From positions 1,550,001 through 1,614,000 of the forward strand of contig OZ244128.1 in the NCBI GenBank assembly GCA_965215995.1: DNA of 64,000 nt. Reading direction: 5' to 3'. Origin of the DNA: SZUA-309 sp965215995 (GTDB taxonomy: Bacteria; Pseudomonadota; Gammaproteobacteria; Pseudomonadales; Azotimanducaceae). Below the pieces are notes generated by a model. That model saw nothing but the letters and a program-made list of their open reading frames with translations, was not told the origin of the DNA and did no database searches. This document shows, in pieces, positions 51,978-59,365 of the stretch. The position numbers were made by a program, and so were the translations under genes. Every line of letters begins with the position of its first letter. Position 1 is the stretch's first letter.

Positions 51978-53673
51978 CGCAGCAGACTTTCGAACCTGCC
52001 CGGACACCGGGCTCAAGTTCCATCGGCCCGCAGAGGCCCTGATGAAGGCCAACGCCGTGGCGGCGGTGGTGTTTCTCCTCGTGGGCGGCCTGTTCGGCTT
52101 GCTGGTGGGCCTGACCCGTTGGCCGGAAATCCACTTGCTCGAAGCGGATGCTTTCTATCTGGTACTGACCGGCCACGGCATCAACGTGCTGATCTTCTGG
52201 ATCATCTTCTTCGAGATGGCGGTGCTGCAGTTCTGCTCCTCGACGCTGCTCGGTTGCCGGATCGCAACGCCGCGGCTCGGCTGGGCGGCCTGGGGTCTGA
52301 TGGTGCTCGGCGCGCTGCTGAACAACTACGCGGTTATCTGGAAAGGCAACTCCAGCGTCATGATGACGTCCTACGTGCCGATTCCGGCCGACACCTGGTT
52401 CTACGTGGGCCTCATTCTGTTCGCGGTGGGAGCCCTGATTAACTGCTTCATTTTCCTTGCGACGCTGGTGATCGCCAAAGCGGAACGGACCTATGAAGGC
52501 TCCCTGCCCCTGGTAACGTTCGGCGCCCTGTCAGCAGCCGTTATCGCGATCTTCACCATCGCCTCGGGCGCGGTAATCCTGATACCGACGCTGCTCTGGA
52601 ATCTGGGCCTGGTGAGCCACATCGATGCCGGTGTTTACCGGCTGATCTGGTGGGCGTTCGGTCACTCGTCACAACAGATCAACGTAGCCGCCCACGTCGC
52701 GGTCTGGTACGCCATCGCCGCGATCGTGTTCGGCGCCAAGCCCCTGTCCGAGAAGGTCAGCCGGTTTGCGTTTCTGATGTACATCGCCGTGCTGCAGATC
52801 GCCAGCGCCCACCACCTGCTGGTGGACCCGGGACTCAGCTCGGAATGGAAAATCTTCAACACCAGCTACGCCATGTATCTGGCCGTCATGGCCAGCATGG
52901 TTCATGGTCTGACGGTGCCGGGCTCGATCGAGGCCGCACAACGGGCGAAAGGGCTCAACTCGGGACTCTTCGAGTGGCTCCGGAAAGCGCCCTGGGGCAA
53001 TCCCGTGTTCTCCGGAATGTTCCTTTCGCTGATCGGATTCGGCGTCCTCGGTGGGATCACCGGGGTAGTTATGGGTGCGGAGCAGATCAACCTGATCGTG
53101 CACAACACCCTCTACGTGCCCGGGCACTTCCATGGCACCGTCGTCGTCGGCACGACGCTGGCGTTCATGTCGCTCACCTACTGGCTGGTGCCGATTCTGT
53201 TCCGGCGTGAGCTGATCATGCAGAAGCTCGCGAGCTGGCAACCCTACCTCTTCGGCATAGGGATGTCGGGCGTGGCGCTGTTCCTCATGGGCGCCGGGAC
53301 CCTGGGGGTTCCGCGGCGGCACTGGGACATCCTCTTCTCCAGCGTGCCGGACGGCGGCTACGAGTTCTCGGCCGCAGCCCTGACGATGATGAGCCTGAAC
53401 GGCATGTCCGTGGTGCTTGCCTGTGTTGGCGGCGCCGCTTTCATCCTCATCGTGGTAGGCTCCATCCTGTTCGGGCGCAAGCTCGACGAGGAAGAGAAAG
53501 TAGGACGGGAGATGATCGCCAGCACACCTGCTGAAGCCTCCTATGCGGGGATCGGCAGAGGAGCCATCACGATTCCGGGCACGATGGTGATGGTGTTCGT
53601 ATTCTTCGCTGCCTTCGCTCTCTACTACTTCATCAACTGGAAGTACCTGGCCGAAACCTGGGGGATCAGTTAA
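51970..53673 (+). CDS. B-type heme-copper oxidase/NO reductase subunit I lacking the catalytic tyrosine
   Basis: 567 residues from the GTG at 51970 (GGGAGG 7 nt upstream; a GTG at 51961 is also in frame). About 13 membrane helices. Low-spin heme ligand H69 (LTGHGINVL) with H388, high-spin heme ligand H386 (VPGHFHG), CuB ligands H232, H281 and H282 (AHHLLVDPG) all present. In oxygen reductases helix VI reads H-P-x-V-Y with a His-Tyr cross-link; here it is FGHSSQQ, so the tyrosine position is Q236. Loss of that tyrosine is a mark of NO reductases derived from oxidases (sNOR/eNOR-like groups). With CuA subunit II and nirS nearby, NO reduction is the best guess; O2 reduction is not excluded. Confidence 0.85.
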   Translation: MSSAADFRTCPDTGLKFHRPAEALMKANAVAAVVFLLVGGLFGLLVGLTRWPEIHLLEADAFYLVLTGHGINVLIFWIIFFEMAVLQFCSSTLLGCRIATPRLGWAAWGLMVLGALLNNYAVIWKGNSSVMMTSYVPIPADTWFYVGLILFAVGALINCFIFLATLVIAKAERTYEGSLPLVTFGALSAAVIAIFTIASGAVILIPTLLWNLGLVSHIDAGVYRLIWWAFGHSSQQINVAAHVAVWYAIAAIVFGAKPLSEKVSRFAFLMYIAVLQIASAHHLLVDPGLSSEWKIFNTSYAMYLAVMASMVHGLTVPGSIEAAQRAKGLNSGLFEWLRKAPWGNPVFSGMFLSLIGFGVLGGITGVVMGAEQINLIVHNTLYVPGHFHGTVVVGTTLAFMSLTYWLVPILFRRELIMQKLASWQPYLFGIGMSGVALFLMGAGTLGVPRRHWDILFSSVPDGGYEFSAAALTMMSLNGMSVVLACVGGAAFILIVVGSILFGRKLDEEEKVGREMIASTPAEASYAGIGRGAITIPGTMVMVFVFFAAFALYYFINWKYLAETWGIS

Positions 53674-53690
53674 GCCTCGACTGAACACAA

Positions 53691-53714
53691 CCGGGCGGTG
53701 ACAGCACCGCCCGG
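53691..53714 (+). other. Perfect 10-bp hairpin between subunit I and ctaB
   Basis: CCGGGCGGTG (53691-53700) and CACCGCCCGG (53705-53714) flank the loop ACAG. No T-run follows. It falls 17 bp after the subunit I stop and 40 bp before the preferred ctaB start, so it may stabilise the oxidase mRNA or reduce downstream expression. Confidence 0.5.
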
Positions 53715-53754
53715 CCGTCGAGCCTGCGGACCTCACAGCCAGCTGGAGCAGCCC

Positions 53755-54621
53755 TTGATCAGTCAACTCGTGGACATCTTCAAACTGCGGATCGGCCTTT
53801 TCATGGCGGTGACGGCATTGGCCGGATACGCCGTGACACCAGGCATTGAGCTGTCCGCGGTTGAGCTCGCGCTGTTGGCTCTGGTCACACTGGGGGCTTC
53901 GGGCGCGGCCGGTGCTTTCAACCAGTTCATGGAGTGGGACCTGGATAAGCTGATGCCCCGAACCGCATCCCGTCCGTTCGTGACCGGCGCCATGCCCAGA
54001 CAAGGCTGGTGGTTGTGGTTGATCGGCGCTTTGCTGCTGGCATCAGTCCTGCTGGCGGCGTGGTTGTTCAATCCGGCGGTTGCCGTGCACCTGTTTCTCG
54101 GTGCTTTCTTCTACGGGGTGGTCTACACCCTCTGGCTGAAGCGTCGAACGCCGCTCAACATCGTGATTGGTGGCGCTTCCGGCAGCTTTGCGGTTCTGGT
54201 GGGCGCTTCCGCCGCAGACCCAACCTTGAATGCCGCGTCGATCCTGCTGGCCATGGTGCTCTTCCTCTGGACGCCACCACATTTCTGGGCTCTGGCGATC
54301 GCTCAGAAGGATGACTACGCGGCAGCAGGCGTACCGATGCTACCGGTGGTGACCGGAGACGCGGAGGCCGCGCGGATCATCCTGCAGAACACCCTGCTGC
54401 TGGTTGCTGTGTCCCTGCTGCCCGTCCTCTTCGGAATGGGCGCACTCTACCTGGCAGGCGCCGTGATCGGCGGCGGTTACTTCATCTATCGCAGTGTCCA
54501 GCTCAACGCGCAGCCGGAAAAACCTCAGGCGATCCAGTGCTTTCTGGCATCCCTGGTGCAGCTGTTGCTGTTGATGACCACGGCAATTCTAGATCCCCAG
54601 CTGCACTGGCCGGTGTTCTAG
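53755..54621 (+). CDS. ctaB: Protoheme IX farnesyltransferase (heme O synthase)
   Basis: 288 residues from the TTG at 53755, chosen for GGAG 6 nt upstream; an in-frame GTG at 53698 lies inside a strong hairpin and adds 19 residues unlike the family. UbiA-type membrane prenyltransferase with two Asp motifs: NQFMEWDLDKLMPRT (first) and AQKDDYAAAGVPML (second), and TPPHFWALA typical of CyoE/CtaB. Adds farnesyl to heme b, giving heme O. Its presence suggests the neighbouring enzyme may hold heme O or A, which argues somewhat against a purely heme-b NO reductase. Confidence 0.9.
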   Translation: MISQLVDIFKLRIGLFMAVTALAGYAVTPGIELSAVELALLALVTLGASGAAGAFNQFMEWDLDKLMPRTASRPFVTGAMPRQGWWLWLIGALLLASVLLAAWLFNPAVAVHLFLGAFFYGVVYTLWLKRRTPLNIVIGGASGSFAVLVGASAADPTLNAASILLAMVLFLWTPPHFWALAIAQKDDYAAAGVPMLPVVTGDAEAARIILQNTLLLVAVSLLPVLFGMGALYLAGAVIGGGYFIYRSVQLNAQPEKPQAIQCFLASLVQLLLLMTTAILDPQLHWPVF

Positions 54622-54622
54622 C

Positions 54623-55432
54623 ATGCGCCTGCGGCTGCTCAAGCTTGCCGGCCTCTGCCTGGTGGTGTTCGGCTCTGTTGCGCTACAGGCCGACGATAAT
54701 CCCGGCTTCGAGCGAAAAGACGCGCTGGCGATCAGCCAGGCGGCGATCGGACGGACGCTTGGCAGCCATGTTTTCCAGAACACGCACGGACAGCGGGTGG
54801 ACCTTCGCGATTATCGCGGCGAGCCACTGGTCATCAGTCTGATCTTCACCAGCTGCTACCACATATGCCCCACCACCACTCAACATCTGGCGAAAGTGGT
54901 CCGCAAAGCGCGTTCGGCCCTCGGCGAGGACAGCTTCTCGGTGGTGACGCTCGGCTTCGATGCGCCGAACGATACGCCAGATGCCATGCGCGTTTTCGCG
55001 GCACAGCAGAGTGTCAACCTGCCCCAATGGGACTTTCTATCCGGGGAGCAGGCGGCGATCGATGCGTTGGTAGAAGAGCTCGGCTTCCAGTACTTCCCCA
55101 CGCCAAGCGGTTTCGACCACCTCATCCAGTCCACGATAGTCGATGCCGATGGTCGCATCTTCAGGCAGGTCTACGGCATCGAGTTCGACACGCCCCACCT
55201 GATAGAACCGCTGAAGGTCCTGGTTTTCGGCGAGGATGAATCCGCCTCGCTGCTGGATCAGATCACGGCCCGGGTGAAGCTTTTCTGTACGGTTTACGAC
55301 CCGGCATCGGACAGCTACAAGTTCGACTATTCCATCTTCGTCGGCCTCTTTATCGGCCTCGCGCTCGGCGGCGTCTTCATCTACCTGCTGCTGCGGGAGT
55401 GGTCGCTGACTCGCAAGGCAACCAAGGCTTAG
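54623..55432 (+). CDS. SCO1/SenC/PrrC family copper chaperone, membrane-anchored at the C-terminus
   Basis: 269 residues. Signal peptide ending near VALQADD, thioredoxin-like domain with the copper motif CYHIC (C-x3-C) and a downstream histidine in SGFDHLIQSTIVD, and an extra C-terminal membrane helix (SIFVGLFIGLALGGVFIYLLL, ~237-257). SCO proteins deliver copper to the CuA site. A second SCO gene follows at 58748. Starts 1 nt after the ctaB stop. The C-terminal anchor is unusual for SCO, which mostly has an N-terminal one. Confidence 0.87.
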   Translation: MRLRLLKLAGLCLVVFGSVALQADDNPGFERKDALAISQAAIGRTLGSHVFQNTHGQRVDLRDYRGEPLVISLIFTSCYHICPTTTQHLAKVVRKARSALGEDSFSVVTLGFDAPNDTPDAMRVFAAQQSVNLPQWDFLSGEQAAIDALVEELGFQYFPTPSGFDHLIQSTIVDADGRIFRQVYGIEFDTPHLIEPLKVLVFGEDESASLLDQITARVKLFCTVYDPASDSYKFDYSIFVGLFIGLALGGVFIYLLLREWSLTRKATKA

Positions 55433-55434
55433 CA

Positions 55435-56964
55435 GTGCTGAAGTGGATCGAGGCCGGCTTTCGCAGAGCCGAGGCAGGATTCAATCTGGTCTTCACCGAG
55501 GCCTGGAATCCGATCTATCAGCTGGGCGCCCTGGCCATGCTCTGCTACTGGATTCTGGCCGTTTCCGGCATCTACCTGTTCATCTTCTTCGACACGAGCA
55601 TCATCGGCGCCTGGGCGTCCGTGGAGGCGATCACCCACGAACAGTGGTACCTGGGAGGGGTGATGCGCAGCCTGCACCGCTACGCAACGGATGCGATGGC
55701 CGTTTTCGTCACTCTGCACCTGGTTCGGGAGTTTGCCCTCGGCCGTTTCCACGGCCCGCGCTGGTTCTCGTGGTTTTCCGGGATCCCTCTGCTGTGGCTG
55801 ATGTTCGCCGCCGCGATCGGCGGCTACTGGCTGGTCTGGGACCAGCACGCCCAGTACATTGCCGTGGCCACATCCGAGTGGTTCGATGCACTGCCTTTCC
55901 TGGGCGATGGGCTGGCCCGCAACTTTCTGTCGAACGACACACTGAACGATCGCTTCTTCTCGTTCCTCGTCTTTCTGCACATTGCCCTGCCCCTGTTTCT
56001 GCTGTTCGGTGTGTTCGTGCACATCAAGCGTCTGAAGCTCGCCCGCATCCATCCGGCGAACGGGCTGCTGTTCGGCACCCTAGGTCTGTTTCTGCTGCTC
56101 TCGTTCGTCAAGCCCGCAGTCAGCATGGCTCAGGCGGATCTGGGCAGAACGGTGGCCGTGGTGGATCTGGACTGGTTCTACCTGAACCTGTACCCGCTGC
56201 TGGACAGCGTCGGTGCCCTGCCGGTCTGGGGATTCCTGGCGGCGCTCACCGTGTTGCTGTCGGCCGTACCCTGGCTCATTCCGCAAGGCAGGGAACCCAT
56301 CCAGCAACCAGCGGTGGTCAACCCTGACAACTGCAACGGCTGCAGCTGGTGCTTCCAGGATTGCCCCTACGATGCCATCACCATGATCCCGCATCAGGAC
56401 AAGCCCGGTCATCGTCAGGCTCAGGTGGATCCGGACCTCTGCACGGCCTGTGGTATCTGCGAAGGCTCCTGTCCGTCCGCAACACCGTTTCGGCACGTTG
56501 AAGAGCTCATATCAGGCATCGAGGTACCGGACTATCCCCTGGATGCGCTCAGGCACCAGGCCCAGGATGCGATCGACTCGCTGGAAGATGAAGGGCTGGT
56601 TCTGTTCGGCTGTGATCACGCTCTCGATGTGAGCTCGCTCGAGGCAGATGGCGTGGCCGTGGTCAGCCTGCCGTGCAGCGGTGCTCTACCGCCTTCATTC
56701 GCCGATTTCGTTGCCCGCAGGGATCAGGTGCTGGGTGTGATGATCAGCGGCTGTCACGCCAGCGACTGCTTTTTCCGGAAAGGCAGCGAGTGGTCGGAGC
56801 AGCGACTCAGCGGCGAGCGGATGCCGCACCTTCGAACCGGTGCAGGACGGAAGAAAGTGCGGATCTCCTGGGCCGGTCCACATGATCGCGCGGCCCTGGA
56901 AGAGGAGATCAGGAGGTTCCGCCAGGACCTGCTTGCGGACACGGATACGGCGGTGGCCTCATGA
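55435..56964 (+). CDS. Fusion of diheme cytochrome b, 2[4Fe-4S] ferredoxin and MvhD-like domain
   Basis: 509 residues from the GTG at 55435, 2 nt after the SCO stop, with AAGG 7 nt upstream. Residues ~1-285 resemble the N-terminal half of bc1 cytochrome b: heme pairs H81/H95 and H182/H196 (14 apart each), and about six helices. Residues 298-350 hold two [4Fe-4S] motifs: C300, C303, C306, C310 and C336, C339, C342, C346. Residues ~385-475 look like the MvhD/hydrogenase-delta family (LFGCDHALDV C393, LPCSG C414, SGCHASDC C440/C445). It could carry electrons between a quinone or cytoplasmic iron-sulfur donor and the heme-copper enzymes. The three-part fusion is unusual. Confidence 0.85.
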   Translation: MLKWIEAGFRRAEAGFNLVFTEAWNPIYQLGALAMLCYWILAVSGIYLFIFFDTSIIGAWASVEAITHEQWYLGGVMRSLHRYATDAMAVFVTLHLVREFALGRFHGPRWFSWFSGIPLLWLMFAAAIGGYWLVWDQHAQYIAVATSEWFDALPFLGDGLARNFLSNDTLNDRFFSFLVFLHIALPLFLLFGVFVHIKRLKLARIHPANGLLFGTLGLFLLLSFVKPAVSMAQADLGRTVAVVDLDWFYLNLYPLLDSVGALPVWGFLAALTVLLSAVPWLIPQGREPIQQPAVVNPDNCNGCSWCFQDCPYDAITMIPHQDKPGHRQAQVDPDLCTACGICEGSCPSATPFRHVEELISGIEVPDYPLDALRHQAQDAIDSLEDEGLVLFGCDHALDVSSLEADGVAVVSLPCSGALPPSFADFVARRDQVLGVMISGCHASDCFFRKGSEWSEQRLSGERMPHLRTGAGRKKVRISWAGPHDRAALEEEIRRFRQDLLADTDTAVAS

Positions 56965-57704
56965 CGTTCCAAGCCATCGACTGGCGGCGCCTGCCCCTGC
57001 AAATACTGGTGGCGACGCTGTTCGCCGCAGGGATCGGCTACTTCTCGAACCAGCCGTCGTACCGGCATCTGCCGGAGGATCGAGCCGTGCTGAAACTGAG
57101 CCTTCGTCATGCCGGGCAGATCGTCGGAGAGTGTCGCGAGCGATCGGCGGCTGAGCTCGCCGGCATGCCCGAGAACATGCGGGCACCACTCGTTTGCCCG
57201 CGCGAACGCTCACCGCTGGAGCTCGAGCTGCGGCTGAACAACGAGCTTGTTCTGTCGGACGTTCTACCTGCGCGAGGCATCCACAAAGATGGCCGCGCAG
57301 CCATGTATCGCCGGATTGTCGTTCCCACGGGCGAGCTCACCGTGAACGTGCGTCTGAAAGATCGGATTGATTCGGAGGAGTTTCAGTACCAGGCCGAACG
57401 GACCGTGCAGCTGTCGCCAGCGGAAAACCTGGTCATCGATTTCAACGGCGACATCGGCGACTTTGAATTCAATCTGGCGGGCAGGCGTCTCTCAGAAAAG
57501 AGGGCCGCCCTGGAGTACCCGTTGGATGATCTCGAAGCTGGTGACGGAAAGACCGAAGATGATGAGAAAGTAGATCAAGCTCCGGTTGGCGAGCGGCTCA
57601 CCTCGGCGCAGCTCGATGAGACGCACGACCCAGTCGGCCAGAAAATAGAGCCCGACCGCGACCACCGTGAACAGCAAAACCTGACCCATGGCAGGGGAGC
57701 CTAG
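56961..57704 (+). CDS. Membrane-anchored protein of unknown function in the oxidase operon
   Basis: 247 residues in the open frame, with ATGA overlap to the fusion gene. N-terminal anchor (PLQILVATLFAAGIGYFSNQP, ~12-32), then a periplasmic beta-rich domain (AVLKLSLRHAGQIVGECRER, LELELRLNNELVLSDVLPARGIHKDGRAAMYRRIVVPTG) to ~170 with two cysteines. The tail after ~176 is hydrophilic and of low complexity and lies opposite a convincing small membrane protein on the other strand, so the real C-terminus is uncertain. Homologues seem to accompany these SCO/CtaA clusters, but no function is known to me. Confidence 0.65.
   Translation: MTFQAIDWRRLPLQILVATLFAAGIGYFSNQPSYRHLPEDRAVLKLSLRHAGQIVGECRERSAAELAGMPENMRAPLVCPRERSPLELELRLNNELVLSDVLPARGIHKDGRAAMYRRIVVPTGELTVNVRLKDRIDSEEFQYQAERTVQLSPAENLVIDFNGDIGDFEFNLAGRRLSEKRAALEYPLDDLEAGDGKTEDDEKVDQAPVGERLTSAQLDETHDPVGQKIEPDRDHREQQNLTHGRGA
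57492..57689 (-). CDS. Small two-helix membrane protein antisense to the preceding gene
   Basis: 65 residues from the ATG at 57687-57689. Two membrane segments (VLLFTVVAVGLYFLADWVV and NRSLIYFLIIFGLSVTSFEII) separated by a basic loop with RRGEPLANRS. It looks more like a natural protein than the antisense reading does over the same bases. The ribosome-binding site is poor. It overlaps the 3' end of the 247-residue gene for ~198 bp on the opposite strand and stands alone in direction within the operon. Function unknown. Confidence 0.5.
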   Translation of the reverse strand: MGQVLLFTVVAVGLYFLADWVVRLIELRRGEPLANRSLIYFLIIFGLSVTSFEIIQRVLQGGPLF

Positions 57705-57765
57705 CAGGGTTCGGGGGGGTGAGCACACTTCCGTACATCTACCTATAACTAAGGGAACGGCATCA

Positions 57766-58737
57766 ATGGAGAATGTCATGAAGATGGACGGGAGGTGGTT
57801 CGACCGATGCCTGATAGCCCTGCTGCTGGCAACACTGGCTGTCAATCTGCTCAGCGCCTTCATCCGGCACCAGGAATCCGGTCTCGGCTGCGAGCCCTGG
57901 CCGGATTGCTACGCAACGGTCGGCATCCCGGTGGATCCGGCGACCGCCGGACCAACAGCGGTTCTCACCCCGGCCGAAACTGCCAAACAGGCTCACCGCG
58001 GCATCGCCACGGGGCTGGTGATCCTGGTGCTCATCGTGGTCTATCAGGCCCGTCAGCAGCCGTTGACCGGCTTTACCCGGCAGATACCCATCCTTCTGAT
58101 CGCCGTCATTCTGCTGCTGTCGGTGATCGGGCCGGCCAGCTACCTGAAAACGCTACCTGCCGTGGCCAGCGTCAATCTATTAGGTGGCATGGCGCTACTC
58201 GCTTTTACCTGGCTCCTCTGGCTCCGCAGCCGCCCTTCTCAGGGGGGTGGCTACTCCCAGTTGCGGCCGCTGGCCCGGATCTCGCTGGCAGCATTGCTCG
58301 CCCAGATCTTTCTCGGCGCCTGGACCAGCGCCAACTTCGCCGCCATTGCCTGCAACGGACTTCTTGCCTGCCCAGCGGAATCATCCGGCGCAGGTGCCGG
58401 CAGCTTCTGGTATCTGCGCGAGCTCGAACTCACATCCGCGGGCAGAATCGTGCTCGATGGCGCCCAGGCGTTGATTCAACGGACGCATCATCTGGGCGCG
58501 CTGCTGGCGACGGGTCTGCTGCTGGCGCTCGCACTCCGTTGCCTGGCAGCAGGTGGTGTGCTGGCTCGCTGGGGGCTGGGGCTCGTTGCCCTGCTTGCCC
58601 TGCAGATCGCTGCCGGCCTCACCGGAGTTTATGCCGGCCTGCCGCTCGTGGTGGTGCTGTTGCACAACCTGACCGCATCACTGCTGCTGCTCGCCGCAGT
58701 GCGCATACTTCTGCTCACCGCCGACCAACCTGCCTGA
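57766..58737 (+). CDS. ctaA: Heme A synthase family protein (COX15/CtaA)
   Basis: 323 residues from the ATG at 57766 (AAGGGA upstream). Eight-helix CtaA fold: HQESGLGCEPWPDCYA (histidine and cysteine pair of the first half), AHRGIATGLVIL, CNGLLACP region, then QRTHHLGALLATG and LLHNLTASLLLL with heme-binding histidines. Converts heme O to heme A. Paired with ctaB it indicates that heme A can be made for an enzyme encoded here or elsewhere. Confidence 0.87.
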   Translation: MENVMKMDGRWFDRCLIALLLATLAVNLLSAFIRHQESGLGCEPWPDCYATVGIPVDPATAGPTAVLTPAETAKQAHRGIATGLVILVLIVVYQARQQPLTGFTRQIPILLIAVILLLSVIGPASYLKTLPAVASVNLLGGMALLAFTWLLWLRSRPSQGGGYSQLRPLARISLAALLAQIFLGAWTSANFAAIACNGLLACPAESSGAGAGSFWYLRELELTSAGRIVLDGAQALIQRTHHLGALLATGLLLALALRCLAAGGVLARWGLGLVALLALQIAAGLTGVYAGLPLVVVLLHNLTASLLLLAAVRILLLTADQPA

Positions 58738-58747
58738 GCGTGCGATC

Positions 58748-59365
58748 GTGAGCCGTGGTGCCGCCTGGCTGATTGCCGCCCTGGTACTAATGGGCTCAGC
58801 GCTGTACGCAACGCAGCGCAGTCCGGTCGCGCCGGCACCGCTTCCCGTCCTCTACACCCTCGGCGGTGACTTCGAGCTGGAATCAACCGGGGGTGGGCGA
58901 CTCTCGCTAACAGATCTTCGGGGTGAAGTCGTGCTGCTGAATTTCGGCTATACAGGCTGCCCGGATGTGTGCCCGACAGCACTGGCGAGAATGCGGGATG
59001 TGCTTGATCAGCTGGGCGAGAAGAAGGCATCGGTTCGACCGCTGTTCGTCACGCTGGATCCGGAGGTGGACACCCTGGATCGCATTGGTCCGTATCTCGA
59101 TTTTTTTGATCCCGCCTTCATCGGCCTGACAGGCAGCAGCCATGAAATTGCCCAGGCTGCCGAAGGGTTCAAGGTGTACTACGAGCGAGCGCCCCTGTCA
59201 TCGGCTGCGGGCTACACGATCAGTCACAGCAGTCACATTTATCTCATCGACGCCGAAGGTCAGGTCCGGGCCACTTTCGGAGAAGGCGTGCCGGTGCCCG
59301 CCATGGTCGAGACCGTGAATCAACTCGTTGTGGCGACGGAAAGAACCGCCCGGGGGGAAGCATGA
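58748..59365 (+). CDS. SCO1/SenC family copper chaperone
   Basis: 205 residues from a GTG start. Short N-terminal anchor (AAWLIAALVLMGSALYATQ) and a thioredoxin-like domain with GCPDVCPT (C-x3-C copper site) and the histidine in ISHSSHIYLID. Standard SCO architecture, unlike the C-terminally anchored paralogue at 54623. Delivers copper to CuA or CuB centres. Its stop overlaps the following subunit I-like gene. Confidence 0.88.
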   Translation: MSRGAAWLIAALVLMGSALYATQRSPVAPAPLPVLYTLGGDFELESTGGGRLSLTDLRGEVVLLNFGYTGCPDVCPTALARMRDVLDQLGEKKASVRPLFVTLDPEVDTLDRIGPYLDFFDPAFIGLTGSSHEIAQAAEGFKVYYERAPLSSAAGYTISHSSHIYLIDAEGQVRATFGEGVPVPAMVETVNQLVVATERTARGEA

